A stretch of DNA of 64,000 nucleotides. Origin: Adiantum capillus-veneris. Its lineage: Eukaryota > Streptophyta > Polypodiopsida > Polypodiales > Pteridaceae. The stretch covers positions 39,926,037 through 39,990,036 of the forward strand of contig CM043966.1 in NCBI GenBank assembly GCA_014529385.2, given 5' to 3'. How positions within the stretch are numbered: the first letter of the stretch is position 1; each line of letters opens with the position of its first letter. A program made the position numbers and the translations under genes. The notes beneath the pieces were generated by a model. The model was not told the origin of the DNA. It searched no databases and saw nothing but the letters and a program-made list of their open reading frames with translations. Shown in pieces: positions 44,572-56,230 of the stretch.

Positions 44572-45622
44572 ATCTGCCAACCTGTTTACTCCTGAGAAAA
44601 ATCCGGCAGAGTTTCCCTTGTAAACTGGCCTCTGTACACAGTAAACAAGCTGTAATCAACAAGCTGAACACCTCTCCTCAGGAACTGTCAGTATTTTGAA
44701 AATTTTTGACAGAGTCTCCCCTGTAAAGTGAGCTCTGGGAACCAAAAGATAGCTCAAAAAACAATCATAAATAGCTGACCAGTGACAAATCTAAAAAATC
44801 TCTGTAATATGCTGTCCTGTAAGCATACAGTGTCTCCTCTCTGGGCGATGACAGAACCTGTATCTGTCTCAAGACTGAACCCTGAAAAATGCCTTAACGG
44901 CCTGACGCATAAGATGCAATCCAGTGTCTACACAAAGTCATACATCCTAAGGGATAAAAGTCGCCGAAGAGGATGCGTGTAGAGGGGAACTCCAGCAACC
45001 TAATCCACCTCACACTGGGTAACCCAGCCCCCAGTGCTTGGCTTCAAAAAACCTCACACACGACCCTCTCAGATGGCTCAGCAAACTGCCCAGAACTAGC
45101 ATACATCCTATAATAGACCAATCACTATCCTATGACCGTTGTGGCGGTCTGTCTGCTAGCGTGACTCACAACTAGCAGACCCACAATCACAGTACATCAA
45201 TCTGCAATACATGCCAGTGGTGTCAAGCCGTCGTATGGCCACACCTCCCCTGGAACCTGGCAAGCACAAGAAGTAACAATGCAGACTGCAATATATATAT
45301 CTGATGATATATATGTGTACCTGGTCTATAGATGATGCTCTGAAGACTAATGAGTGATGTATGTCGATGCCGATATTGATGTCGGCCACCTCCTGCTTGC
45401 CAATCTACACAAGACGGATTTCTTTGCGGCTGAAATCTATCTTCTGCTGTAGTGCTCAGAACAAAATTCTGAGGGCATAAACGGATTCGAAAGGGGGGTA
45501 AAACCCCAGATCGCCTGCTGGAAACGCTCCCGGAACGCCGAGTGTGAATTTTCGAACTCCGGATCCAGAATCTGCCGGAAAAGTGCGCGCGCGCGCGATT
45601 GCGCAAATCCGCACTGAACCAA
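44572..45622 (-). other. Copia 5' leader
   Basis: About 1.05 kb between PBS and gag on the minus strand. No supported ORF. Contains a short purine/pyrimidine alternation GCGCGCGCGCG near 45586-45597. Confidence 0.6.
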
Positions 45623-45635
45623 GGCTCTGATACCA
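45623..45635 (-). promoter_or_regulatory. Copia primer-binding site
   Basis: Minus strand TGGTATCAGAGCC, two bases after the LTR end, complementary to the 3' end of plant initiator methionine tRNA, the usual Ty1/copia primer. Confidence 0.93.
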
Positions 45636-45637
45636 AT

Positions 45638-45852
45638 TGAAGTCGCGGAGCGGAGCGTGGGTCGACTCTCTCACACACACACACAGTGAGCTTAGACAGT
45701 ACAGTACGCAGAGAACTGTTAGAAGGGTTATCTCCCAATTCCTTAGTATTCACCAAGTATAAGTTAGTATATACAAAGAGTTAGAAGGAAGTGAGTTAGG
45801 CGGACGGCCAGCCATATCCGCATAAGAGTCCACTTGGGCTTTAATCCCAACA
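45638..45852 (-). repeat. Copia 5' LTR, inverted
   Basis: 215 bp, minus strand TGTTGGGATTAAAG...GCGACTTCA. It differs from the 3' LTR at 52154-52368 at seven positions by eye (about 3 percent), and its length is identical. The outer flank on the minus strand is AGATG, matching the base run after the 3' LTR (52369-52373). Confidence 0.93.
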
Positions 45853-46161
45853 CATCTTCAAGAAATACATTGATTGTATCTTCACAAATGGCATTGAAAT
45901 TTTTTGACTCCTATAAATTTTCCTTGAGGAGGTTACTCTGCTTTTGAGCCCTAAGATCTCAGCATCTTTAGTGCTGATCAGTTTAAGGTTGTCATCTCTT
46001 TGCTCCTGCAACTTCAGAACTTCTTGATGGGTTGTTTCTAATTTCCTTTTGTTTGCCCTGTTGTGATCGGCTAACAACCGATTGTGCAGTCTCGTTTGGT
46101 TAAGTAGAGTCTCCATTGCTTGTAAATCCAGGTTTATGGTAGCTTCTAACTCAATTTCTTG
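45853..46161 (-). pseudogene. ORF-Y start, element B (first piece)
   Basis: Coiled-coil start METLLNQTRLHNRLLADHNR, KLETTHQEVLKLQEQRDDNLKLISTKDAEILGLKSR. The piece ends at the copia insertion; the same protein resumes at 52369 on the plus strand with DVNDRDEQIQRLVVEKQ. The two pieces are now in opposite orientation because of the rearrangement. Confidence 0.7.
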
Positions 46162-47655
46162 TTAGGAGTAATCTTTTTCTCTTGTCAGATCTACCTCTAT
46201 GTGCTTGCCTTTATCAATGTTTGATATTGTTCCAGTGTCTGGGTGGCCATCTTTCCTTTCTTCTTCTTCCTCTTCATTGGGTGGTGTAGGAACCCTCTCA
46301 TCATGATGTGAGCTCTCTGAATGCGGAGGAGAGTCAGCAGGTGGGGTTGATTGCCTTTCACTTGTCTCTGGCCTTGGAGATGGAGGTGGTGTTTCCTGAT
46401 CTCGTGAAGCTGGCCTCAACTGATCTCTCAAGGTTTGGAGATCCTCCTCTTCAAGTAGCAGTTCTGGTTCATCCGTAGCATTAATCTCTTGGATGTATCT
46501 CTCAAACCAGTCCAACTCAAAAGCTGGATTGTGTTTATTCTTTGTTCTCAATCTGTAAGTGCTACTAGAGGGTCTCCAAGTGGCACCTACATCGCCTCGT
46601 AGAGATCTCTCGAGTACAAAGACTTCTAGCATTCTTTCCATTTTTGCTACCTTCTGCAATCTGGTGTTGTTCTCCATTTTTGCTTTCCGCTTCTTTAGTC
46701 TCAAATCTTCTTCTTCAGCTTTTCTTTCTTCTTCCATATTTTCCTATGTACTTCTGGTGACTCTTTCCAGCCTGCGTCCTCCAATGGTGTTAGTAGAGGC
46801 CGGTACTTGCCTTTGTGATTTGTCTTCAATATTCTCTCTTAACACCAGCCAGTTGTTTTGATGAGGAGCAGGTGGTAGCTGATCTACCGTGCCTATGGCC
46901 TGGTATATTATTTTGGTGAGGACTTCTCCTCCTGCAATGTAATTTGGCTTGTCCTGTCGTAGCTTTGTCACTTCCTCAAACAGATATGATGCATGATCTA
47001 TATAGAACTCATATGTCATTCCCATAGCCTAGGTCATTGTTGTTGAGATGACCCCGTGTGGTGTAGTGTATCTAGGTGGTCTCTTGCTGTAGCTCAACAA
47101 ACATTGACTATATACCTGTGTCAGTTCTCTTACTTCCGGGTTTGCTATGAGTTCAAAAGAAGGAAGTTTGGATCTTTGAAGGTAGATTGTGAGATTCTTC
47201 CTTCTTTCTCTCATGTTGGCTCCCTGATCAGACAATTTTAATGCTTCTTTGATGATTTCCTTGGTGATCTGAATCTCCATCACCTCATTATCCATGCCTG
47301 CAACCCTGCAAGTTCTGTCTTCTTGGATAGTCTCAATTAGTTGTTGTACCCTCTTGAAGTCTATCTCCACTGGTGGTAGTGAAACAAAGTTCCACAAGCC
47401 AACTTTTTTCAGCCATGACCTTTACGGTGATCTTTTCAGGTAATTTTCTGCCTCCTTGGGGATCATTACTGTATCCACTAAATTTCCTTTGTCATCCACA
47501 TAGGAACCTTGGTATATTTGGAAGGTTGCTACCTGTTGCACGTCTGCAGGTATCCATGTGGCTGCTGGCTTTAATGAATTGGGTAGAAGTGCATAGGGTA
47601 TTGCACCTTCCGCTGCCAGGTTCTTGCCTTTTCTTTTTCCTGGAGAAGCGTCCAT
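46162..47655 (-). pseudogene. ORF-X, element B
   Basis: Homologue of 8840-10404, read on the minus strand in one frame throughout. ATG at 47655 (MDASPGKRKGKN). Landmarks: IYQGSYVDDKGN, VEIDFKRVQQLIETIQEDRTCRV, KRPPRYTTPHGVISTTMT, PPAPHQNNWLVL, RMLEVFVLERSLRGDVGATWRP, then a Pro/Glu/Ser-rich tail. Stops at about 47422, 47027 (TAG where A has Trp), 46744 and the final TAA at 46162. A small indel lies near 47415. The array at 47952-48652 lies upstream, as in A. Confidence 0.75.
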
Positions 47656-47951
47656 GGATCCTGTATTTACAAGTAACGGTTAATGTACAAACATAGTAAT
47701 TCTTTTCTAAATTGATTACCACTTAATCATGCATCTAGGTGAGCCTTCTTAATCCCAAGATGAGTTAAGGTAAAATGTTAGCAGATAGACAAGCTCTTTC
47801 ATTGTCCGACTCTGACGGATTCAAATTAATGTTGTTGATGAAGGAGAACAAGTCCAAATGCCTTGAAATTTTGTGTGTTGTATGTGCATAGGGCATGTAA
47901 GGTCACCCTATAGTCACAAACTAAAAGTCAAGTCATTTGCAACTTCTGCCC

Positions 47952-48652
47952 AGTCTATCGTGATAGACAGGCTATCTTTTGACAGGAGATATATTTTCCA
48001 CATGTGACTTTACCAGTTGGTTCCTCATGTCTTGTACATGATCTGATCCCATTTCCATCTCAAGTGGATGTCAAGTGACCCCTTTTTGGATTACCTTCCA
48101 TTTTTTCAGATTCCCTCCAAGGAGATGTTGGTCTATCTCCCTCATTTTGTGTTGTTTTGGGCTCAAACTTACAACTATTGATTCCAATTTTTGATCAGAT
48201 GCCACTTTGTCATTTTGCTTAGTCTATCATGATAGACTAAGACTTAGTGTCATTTTGTTATATTTTGGCTCTGTAGTCATTTGTCTACCTTCTCCTAGTT
48301 GATGAAAGGTTTCTTGACCTCTCACATGTGAATTTTAACTGTCCGCCATTGAGGTGCCTTGTTCTGACTCTGAGTTGCTATCAAGTCTATCTCGGCTTGG
48401 GATATGAGTCCATCTTGTCTCAAAATTTGGTGCACTGCCTCCATATGCTTCCCCAAGTCTATCCTTGTGAAAATTTTGAAAAGCCTCCCCCCAAAGATAA
48501 AAATAGTTTGTCTATCGCGATAGACTCAGTTACTTGGTCAAGAGAGAGCAATTTTGCACTTTGATTTGATATTTGGGGTCATTATTCCTTGTTAGTACCA
48601 CAATCAAAAATCTACTTGTCTAAGTGTATGAGCCAGTCTATCGCAATAGACT
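47952..48652. repeat. Second palindrome array of element B
   Basis: Four sites of the AGTCTATCG dyad at 47952, 48221, 48509 and 48635; spacing 269, 288 and 126 bp. Each has one central or terminal change except the core. Further half-like copies of GTCTATC occur at about 48131, 48384 and 48454. In the reading direction of ORF-X (minus) the last site lies 297 bp before its ATG, equal to the array period at 37205. Confidence 0.85.
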
Positions 48653-50359
48653 CAACATCTAGTCATTTTTATAAGTTTTTTGATGTTAGTTGACCACAAT
48701 GGTGTTAGTAGGCTCTCCTAGACACACACATTAAGTTTTAATCAATTTGGAAAAGTGTACTCCCTGTTTGCAGCACTTAGTTGTTCCTGGAGTCGGAGTA
48801 GACCACTTAGGTGATGGTCGCCGTTCTTTTTGGTCATTGTATGACTCAGGTTGACTTTCATTTCCTTTTGCCCTTCCATCAAAACAGTCGGTTGTTCTTT
48901 TGATGCTTACATCACCAAGAACGACCATTTGGAAGTTTTTCTGGCCTGTTGCTGGCATTTGCCCTTGTGGAAGAGCTTTTTCTTGAGTGGCCACATTCCA
49001 ACTCGTAGTTGACCTCTTTTGGATGTACCCTGTCAAATTTGGTGTCATTTGGTCACTTGGTCGGCCCGTTAGGGTATCGTGATGCTTTGCACAGTTTCCG
49101 TCAGATAGGGACTTTAGGCTCCGTTTTGAAGAAATTTTTCATGGTCTAACCATTCAATTGGTTTGTCAAGGTTATTGGCTTGCTGCCTATGAGTTTTGAC
49201 TCATTTTCGATCACTTTGGGTCAGCTGCCCTTCTACAGGTCTTGTGAAATTAGGGTTTTTGGGAGGCTTCCTTCACGCTTTTCGAGGTCATAGGCTTGAT
49301 CCCTAAGCTATATCCATTGTACCTTTCAATTTTGGTTCCATTTGGTGGCCTCTAGGTCTTCCTAACAACTGGTCTACAGTATATGTGCACAGGTTGTGAT
49401 GGTGGTGCTGGCGATGTTTTGTGACTAACTGAAGTAAACAACACTTAGAGTCAGTGTTGACGAGCATACCTCTCATATTCTATGTCGATCTGGTGACCGT
49501 GCGCGATGGATGAGCTCGTGGAAGTCTCAACTGCTGTAGGGAGCTCTCTCTCTCTCTCACAATGGAAAATGACTCAAATGAGAGATTTCTAGCCTAGCCC
49601 CTCTATATGTAATTGAGACTCCGACACTAAATTTTCCCATCTTTTACCTGTGGCCATAACTTTTTGTGAGATACAGTTTAGGCTTGCAAATTTCTTGATT
49701 TGGACCTCATTTGCTCCAGTTCTACAATTTTTGCAGATTTCTCCTTTTGGAGGTCCCGTCATGACGGTGGTCATTTTTCCCTGTCACCTTCGCAGTCCCT
49801 ATTTTTTCTATGTCTTCTTTACCTTGCTCTGATCATGCGTCTCTTCTGTTGTGTTTCCATCTGGATTATGGATTTTTAAAAATATTTTTTGCTAGAAAAT
49901 GGCTAAAATAAAGCAAATAAATCCCAAAATAACCCGAAAATAGAAATTCTAACCTATAAAAATAACAATGAAAAGAAAAACACTTTGTAGCTCACTTTTC
50001 TCTTGTCTATGTACATTCTCACTCTTAATCGTCAACCTTGACCTATTTTTTACTGTTTTTCAACGGTTTTTGGCCGGTTTTGACTCGCTTTATAGTATAT
50101 ACACATCCCTAGGGGCTCATATATGATCATTTGGTCCCCAATTCTAATTAATTATGAGGGCATATTCTTTTCCCAAAATTCACACAATAAAACGCAAAAA
50201 TGGTTGAAAAATTAATCACAAACATTGCCCTCTAATATATGACGTGAGTCTGCATTTGAAATGCCTCCCCCCCTCCTAGTTGGAGTCCTCCCGGACGACA
50301 GGGTATCGTCAAGGGTATGTGTTTTGCATGGGCCTGAACTCGTGCTAATGCAGGCCTTG
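48653..50359 (-). other. Noncoding spacer of element B
   Basis: Corresponds to 4776-7807 of element A in the opposite orientation. It holds the G-run block near 50261-50278 (minus strand AGGAGGGGGGGAGGCAT), a CT microsatellite near 49542-49558, and stretches similar to A. No gene supported. Confidence 0.6.
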
Positions 50360-50923
50360 TTATGTAGCCCTATATGCATGCATAGTCAATGCATTTAGAA
50401 AAAAATTATGCGGTGTAAGAGGAAGGTATAAGCGATTCGCTAATTGGCATTTTTCGTTAAAGTTTCCTGTGGTAGCTTGAGTTGGCTGGCAAATTTTCTT
50501 TGCGAGAAGAAGTTTTACATCTACCGCTCTTTGTTTGATGGTTTTCCACGGTTTTTGAATTTGTGTTTGTGGCTCTGTTGAAGTCGATATTGTTGTATTC
50601 TTTGTTGCATGTTCTGGCTGAACATTTTTTCGTTTCCATTTGATGACTTTGGTTGTACAGATCCTCGTGGTTGTTGTTGTGGATTCTGCATGTTTCCGCG
50701 TGCTGGTTGTATGACCTAGCTTGTCATTGACCGTTGTAGACAACTGATCATTGGTTTTCTTCGGCATCCATACCTGTGTTTTTGGCTCGTTCTGAATTGG
50801 TAATTTTGGACGCCATACCAATAGAGTCCGTTGCGGATTCGACTGGTTGATAATTGTTTTCTGAAGCTTTGCTGGCTTTGGGTGTTTCGTCTATTCTTCT
50901 GCCCACTTTTTTACAGGAATTAA
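50360..50923 (-). pseudogene. WxPK-repeat ORF, element B
   Basis: Minus-strand reading contains LVWRPKLPIQNEPKTQVWMPKKTND and then a Thr/Lys/Gln-rich stretch (KVIKWKRKN, KPWKTI), the same kind of protein as 3891-4775. The end LANRLYLPLTPHNFF resembles the sequence after the A ORF. Its start was joined to 41739 (KYQVW) before rearrangement. A TAG near 50889 interrupts it. Confidence 0.6.
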
Positions 50924-50932
50924 GCTGTCTTG

Positions 50933-52069
50933 CTTGAGCATTTGGTATGCCAGTTGTTAAAGAGTCTTTATGGCTTAAAACAATCACCGAGGGCATGGTA
51001 CCATAAGTTCCATCAGTTTATGCTTTCTCAAGGCTACAAACGTAGTGAGTTCGATCACTGTCTATATACAAAGAAGGCTAAGGATGGCAGTTGGTTGATC
51101 CTTATTTTGTATGTGGATGACATGTTGATTGCTGGCAAACACTTGGAAGAAATTTCAGCTTTGAAGTCAAAGATGGCAAAATCGTTTGACATGAAAGACA
51201 TGGGTGAGGCAAGTCATATACTTGGTATGCGCATTGAGAGAGACAGATCAAAGAAGTTGATTTGGTTATCTCAAACAGAGTATATTGACAAGGTTTTGCA
51301 ACGTTTCAATATGGACAAGGGAACGGCATTGAGTGTTCCATTGCCACCATATGTGAAACTTAGCAAACAAGATTGTCCTGTGTCTGAGGAAGAAAAGGCT
51401 GAAATGGATAAGATTCCATATGCGTCTGCAGTGGGTAGTTTGATGTATGCAATGATTGCTACACGTCCGGATATTGCATTTGCAGTGGGAGTGGTTAGCA
51501 GATATATGTCAAATCCCGGCAAGAAACATTGGGAGGCAGTGAAAGGTATCATGAGATACTTAAAACATACAAAGAGTATGCGCATATGCTATGGTAGTCA
51601 GGATTTGAGTGTCAGAGGATACACTGACTCAGATTATGCAGGAGACTTGGATAAGAGGAGATCTACATCAGGCTATGTCTTTACATTGGCTGGAGGTGCC
51701 ATATCATGGCGATCTCGATTACAAGATTGTGTTACGCAGTCTACTACATAAGCTGAGTATGTTGCAGCAAATGAGGCATGCAAAGAAGCTATTTGGCTTG
51801 GTAGATTGGTTGCAGACTTGGGAATCAAAGTAGATATGCCAGAGTTATATTGTGATAGTCAAAGTGCTATACAATTGGCAAAGAATCCAGTGTTCCATTC
51901 GAAGACTAAGCATATTGATGTCAAATATCACTTCATTAGGGAAGTACTTGAAGACAAGCAGATACAACTGCTGAAGATCCACACCAAGGACAATCCTGCT
52001 GATCTACTCACAAAGGGACTTCCAGGAGAGGGCTTTGTGCATTGTCGTGAGTTATTGGGCATTGGATAG
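50933..52069 (+). pseudogene. Copia polyprotein, RT C-terminus and RNase H
   Basis: RT continues EHLVCQLLKSLYGLKQSPRAWYHKF, and the catalytic LILYVDDMLIAG, then GSLMYAMIATRPDIAFAV. RNase H: GYTDSDYAGDLDKRRSTSGYVF, AEYVAANEACKEAIWL, LYCDSQSAIQLAKNPVFHSKTKHIDVKYHFIRE, DNPADLLTKGL. A single TAA at 51749-51751 replaces one codon before AEY. It follows directly on the part ending at 43396. Confidence 0.9.
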
Positions 52070-52142
52070 ATGGAAGCCATGTAAATCTTTGTACATTTAT
52101 GTTCATAGATTTACAGTTACTTAAAGTGCCACATTGGACTTT

Positions 52143-52153
52143 AAGTGGGAGGT
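52143..52153 (+). promoter_or_regulatory. Copia polypurine tract
   Basis: AAGTGGGAGGT directly before the 3' LTR, the form usual in Ty1/copia. Confidence 0.85.
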
Positions 52154-52368
52154 TGTTGGGATTAAAGCCCAAGTGGCCTCTTATGAGGATATGGCTGGCC
52201 GCCCGCCTAACTCACTTCCTTCTACCTCTTTGTATATACTAACTTATACTTGGTGAATACTAAGGAATTGGGAGATAACCCTTCTAACAGTTCTCTGCGT
52301 ACTGTACTGTGTAAGCTCACTGTGTGTGTGTGTGAGAGAGTCGACCCATGCTCTGCTCCGCGACTTCA
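52154..52368 (+). repeat. Copia 3' LTR
   Basis: 215 bp, TGTTGGGATT...GCGACTTCA, followed by AGATG, the 5-bp target duplication that also flanks the inverted 5' LTR. A TATATA stretch lies at about 52233. Confidence 0.93.
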
Positions 52369-53107
52369 AGATGTCAATGACAGAGATGAACAAATCCAAA
52401 GGTTGGTGGTAGAAAAGCAAGATGCCCTGGAGGCAGTCAAAAGTTTGCAAGTCGTAATTGATGACTTACAAATTGAAGTGAAGGATTTGAGAGTAGTAAT
52501 AGACATACAAGCAAGGGAGATAGAACGAGCAAAGAAACAAAAAACGTTGCTACCAGCAACACCGGTGGTCCAACCGCAAGAAGAAGTGGCGGCACTGAAG
52601 AGAGAGCTGGAATTGGAAAGAAAACAACGATTAATGATAGCCGAAAGTGCGCTTAGAGCTGAGGATCAATTGCAAAGGCAAATCTAGGACTTACAAAGTG
52701 AACAACAACAAGGACCAGCTCATGACAGTGAAATAGAAAGCATTGTTTCCAAGTCCCTCGGGGAAGAAAATGAAAATTTGCAAATCAGGGTAAAAGAGTT
52801 AGAAGAGTCGGCAGCCCAAAAGGAGATGGAATTTCAAACACTACAAATCAATAATCGAACAATGGCTGCACAAATAGCAAGTCTCCAAACTGCAAGGCAA
52901 CACCAAGGGCAAGTACGGGTGCACCTGGAGCAAGCAGCCACGGATTTGGCTGGACTGGCAGAACTATATGGAGGTGATGATGACTATGAGGAAGAATCAG
53001 AGGAACATGGGGCCCCAGATACATAGACTAATCAAGCTGGCTCCAATAACCAAGAAGAAGATGAAGATTCAGTCACAAAATTTGAAGAGCAGAAGCTGGC
53101 CGAAAAA
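52369..53107 (+). pseudogene. ORF-Y coiled-coil part, element B (second piece)
   Basis: Resumes after the AGATG duplication with a long coiled coil: DEQIQRLVVEKQDALEAVKSLQ, EVAALKRELELERKQRLMIAE (A: LQKELTLEKKQRLMMAE), then NLQIRVKELEESAAQKEMEFQ. It ends in an acidic linker DDDYEEESEEHG. TAG codons at 52685-52687 and 53024-53026 lie in the same frame. Together with 45853-46161 it makes one gene. Confidence 0.7.
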
Positions 53108-53966
53108 ATGGAAAAACAATCAGAGATGATGTGGTACAAGGCCATGCAACTAGAGAAGGAGATGCTACAAGGGCTCTCCAAATCAGGCAAGAAAGCAGCA
53201 GAGCTATGGAAAGAGTGGAATGCCCCGATGTTACCCTATGCTCTGCTGAAATATGAAACACCGACACATCAACGGCAGCTTGCAAAGGAAGAACAAGTGT
53301 CAGTATTTGAAGGAGAATTACAGGCCAGATCGAGAACAACAAAGCAGAATAGTAGATAGCCAGCCAAAGTGGAGGTGTCAATGGATTTTGGATCATCCTA
53401 AAAACCTGATCCACTTAGTCAATGCACCACCTGAGCTGAGAAATGATAGGACTTTTTGCCCAAAGCCCCGAACTTATACTTACAGCCAATATAAAGCCTT
53501 AGAAAGTAGAAATCCTACATGGATGAACTATCCACTATTGCCATGGCCTGCCAAAGGAGAGAGAATATCTGGTTCTTACATGGTGAAAACCCTTCAGGGC
53601 GCCATCGCAAAATTTGAAGGCTCTCCAGACCTATCCTGCAAGATGCTTTGTAAAATAGCTCGGACTTTTTTGGCCTGTCTCACAGTGTTCTCAGAAAGCT
53701 GGAGTTTAGAGTACATGAATACAGAAAGAAGCATATCAGAGATATCATATGATCTAAGTGGGCCATGTACATAGCCAGTTTTGTATGCCTACTTCATAAG
53801 GCTCATGTTTTTGCCCAGCTACCATCTCCAAACATTCAAAGAAGCATTTTACAACGGCTTCTTCATGTACAAATCAAAAGTTTTTGGCCCATTAATGGCG
53901 AGCGAATCTATGCAATATGATGCATTTCTACATCAAATAAACAAGGAAGAAAGACAACGAGGTTGA
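53108..53966 (+). pseudogene. ORF-Y C-terminal domain, element B
   Basis: Homologue of 11401-12255: EWNAPMLPYALLKYE, IVDSQPKWR, LIHLVNAPPELRND, GERISGSYMVKTLQGAIAKFEGSPDL, LMFLPSYHLQTFKEAFY, FGPLMASESM. A frameshift lies near 53335 and a TAG at 53772-53774. It ends with TGA just before the PPT, so the protein runs almost to the LTR as in A. Confidence 0.72.
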
Positions 53967-54001
53967 AGACAAAGATAGTCATGTCGTGGTAGACATGAAC
54001 T

Positions 54002-54014
54002 AGGAGGGGGGGAG
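54002..54014 (+). promoter_or_regulatory. Polypurine tract of element B
   Basis: AGGAGGGGGGGAG next to the LTR start TGTTGG; the same sequence and placement as in element A. Confidence 0.88.
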
Positions 54015-54882
54015 TGTTGGAGCCCAACTTTTCCAACACGGTTCTAATGAGCCCACCTTGTAAAGCCTATCAAATTCCCATTTTTATGTCAAAGACGTCT
54101 TATCATTTTGATCCACTTGTCTGGGTTATGTAAAGATTAATCAGTCAGTCGGAACCCAGATGTGTTTCCACTTTGTAATTATGATGAATAGAACCCCATG
54201 TACATTTTTGAGCGAAGGTGACTAAAGTATAAAAGTCACCTTAGAACCATTTTTGAAATAACATTTGAATAATTAATCCTGTGTCATACGAGTCTGAGAG
54301 AGAGAGAGAGAGAGTGTGTCTTATCCTCTTCTCTACGCTCATCTCCCTCACCAGATTCACGGCACGACCACACCATCGCGGTAGACTCTCCGAGAGCTAC
54401 GCGCCCACGCCACTCATTCCCATTTTCGAGTTGTTCGTGAGCGATCCTTCCTCGAGCTTGTTTTGCTTGTAAGCAGCACAAACAGTGTCTGTTTTCAACA
54501 ATCAAGTACTTTATGGAATGAGTGAGAGATTAGCTACACATAGATACTCATAGACTTAGGTGTCACACACTTTTAGATTATGACATGTGAGTCTATCGCG
54601 ACTGTATTTGAGATAACTAGGGTTAAAATTTGGTGAGATTAGAATTATAGGTAAGTATATCCTATTGAGAGGATGGTGCCTAGCAAGTTTAATGCGATTC
54701 CGAGTTCATTTGATGTCTGAACGGTGTTGTGAGCGTTTAGGGATAGAGTGGGTTGCATTCAGCAAGGGTTAATGATTGATGCATCATAGAAGTGCGTATG
54801 TGTAGATTGGTCTCAGCTTGACAAGCTAACGAGATTGCCTCTGTGCACCTACAGGTTAGTCGGGTTAGTTTGCCCTAAAACA
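54015..54882 (+). mobile_element. 3' LTR of element B
   Basis: 868 bp, TGTTGGAGCCC...CCCTAAAACA, partner of 26085-27001. Compared with the 5' LTR it lacks about 55 bp near its end and has an extra 47-bp hairpin-like block at 54550-54596. TATAAAAG at 54228-54235; (GA)10 at 54295-54314. A half-site AGTCTATCGCGA of the element's palindrome lies at 54590-54601, 575 bp into the LTR. Confidence 0.85.
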
Positions 54883-55630
54883 AACACTATCCAATTTTTC
54901 ACATTAAAAAAGAAGCCCCCTTTCAAGTGCATAATTAGGCTCATCTTTGAGATTAACATCATCCTCAAATTTGGTATCTTTAAGTCAATACAAAGAAAAT
55001 CCTCTTTGCCAAAAACTAGGTGGAAGGGAGAGAAACCACCACCTGACTTGATGGAAATCATGTAGGCCCATAGAGCACAAGATAGCTCTAGATCCCAAGT
55101 CTTCACATTATTTCTTTTCATGTTTGTAAGCATTCTTATGAGCTATCCATTAAACATCTCATTCATTCCATTACTTTGGGGATAGTAGAAAGTACTAAAT
55201 GTGTGATGTACATGAAGCTTCTTGCATAGATAATCCACCATATCTCCCTAAAATTGGGACCCTTGTCTGAAAGTAGCTCCAATGGCATGTTGAAAGTGCA
55301 ACAAATGTCTTCATTTACGAATTGGAAAACATATTTCTTGTGATTTTATTAACATCTTTGCTTTGACCCACCTGAATAGATAGTCAATAACAACAATCAG
55401 TATGTAGCATTTTCCTCTCACAATTATAGGTAAAGGGCCTATCACATCAATGATCCACTTCTAAAACATGCTTTGGCACTCTTTACAAGACTTGCACCAA
55501 TGATGAACATCTCATTGGATTCTTGGCCACACATACCCTTCCTGCAAGATTTTTTTGCAAACTGATATTTAAAGCAAACTAACCACAACACGAATCATCA
55601 TGATTCTCGTATAAAATTTTGTAAATTTCC
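54883..55630 (-). pseudogene. Gypsy integrase fragment, host of element B
   Basis: Minus strand: WDLELSCALWAYMISIKSGGGFSPFHLVFGKEDFLCIDLKIPNL, the part of integrase before the tail seen at 25790-26084. Further upstream the zinc domain and core are only faintly readable. Joined across element B the reading passes into LDS-FLAFEHHEH, comparable to QLDRMSALEHYGQ at 16680. Confidence 0.7.
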
Positions 55631-55635
55631 TCTTT

Positions 55636-56230
55636 CTATGGAACCCTTCTCATCACAACATCATCCCCTTTCATATACAAGGTATCACCAAGCAATACAT
55701 ACCTTTTGGCACTACAAAGGAAGGCATACTTCTTTGATTTCTCCAACTTTGATGGAAGTATACATATTTGTAGAATATCTTCTTCCCTTTGCAAATATTC
55801 CCTTCCCAAATAAAGAGGAGAATCAATACTTACCACATACAATTGGCCAAATGAAGCTTGTGCTACACCATGTGCTTCTTCATTCTGAAACTTGTCCACA
55901 TGCGTTAAACTCCAAGCTTCAAAATGCTTAAGGAGATTCTTCACTTGAAAACAAATACTTTTAGCCTTGGATTATTACTGTTCCACACCCCAAGTACTTG
56001 CTTAACCACCAAAAGAGCATCACCTCTTACACTCACACGATGGATGCCAAGCTCAAGGAAAAGGTTGAGTCCTATCTCCAAAGTAGCATACTCAGATCCA
56101 TTTTTTCTTTGTGCTATAAGTTTCAAACTCCTTTAAGTTATCGACGTGCCTTGAGGATCATAAATTACAAAATCTTCTCAAGCTTCACATGATCTTTCAT
56201 GTAAGAGCCATTAAAAACCAATAAATAGGC
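55636..56230 (-). pseudogene. Gypsy RNase H fragment
   Basis: Minus strand: NGSEYATLEIGLNLFLELGIHRVSVRGDALLVVKQVLG is the RNase H region with Glu and Asp positions; WSLTHVDKFQNEEAHGVAQAS ends it, and RYVLLGDTLYMKGDDVVMRRVP leads into integrase. Broken by stops near 55941. Confidence 0.72.

Noticed and set aside
45853-53966. ORF-X/ORF-Y pieces as two separate copies (minus at 46-47 kb, plus at 52-54 kb)
   Set aside because: Both pieces end exactly at the copia LTRs with the same AGATG duplication, and they hold non-overlapping parts of one gene.
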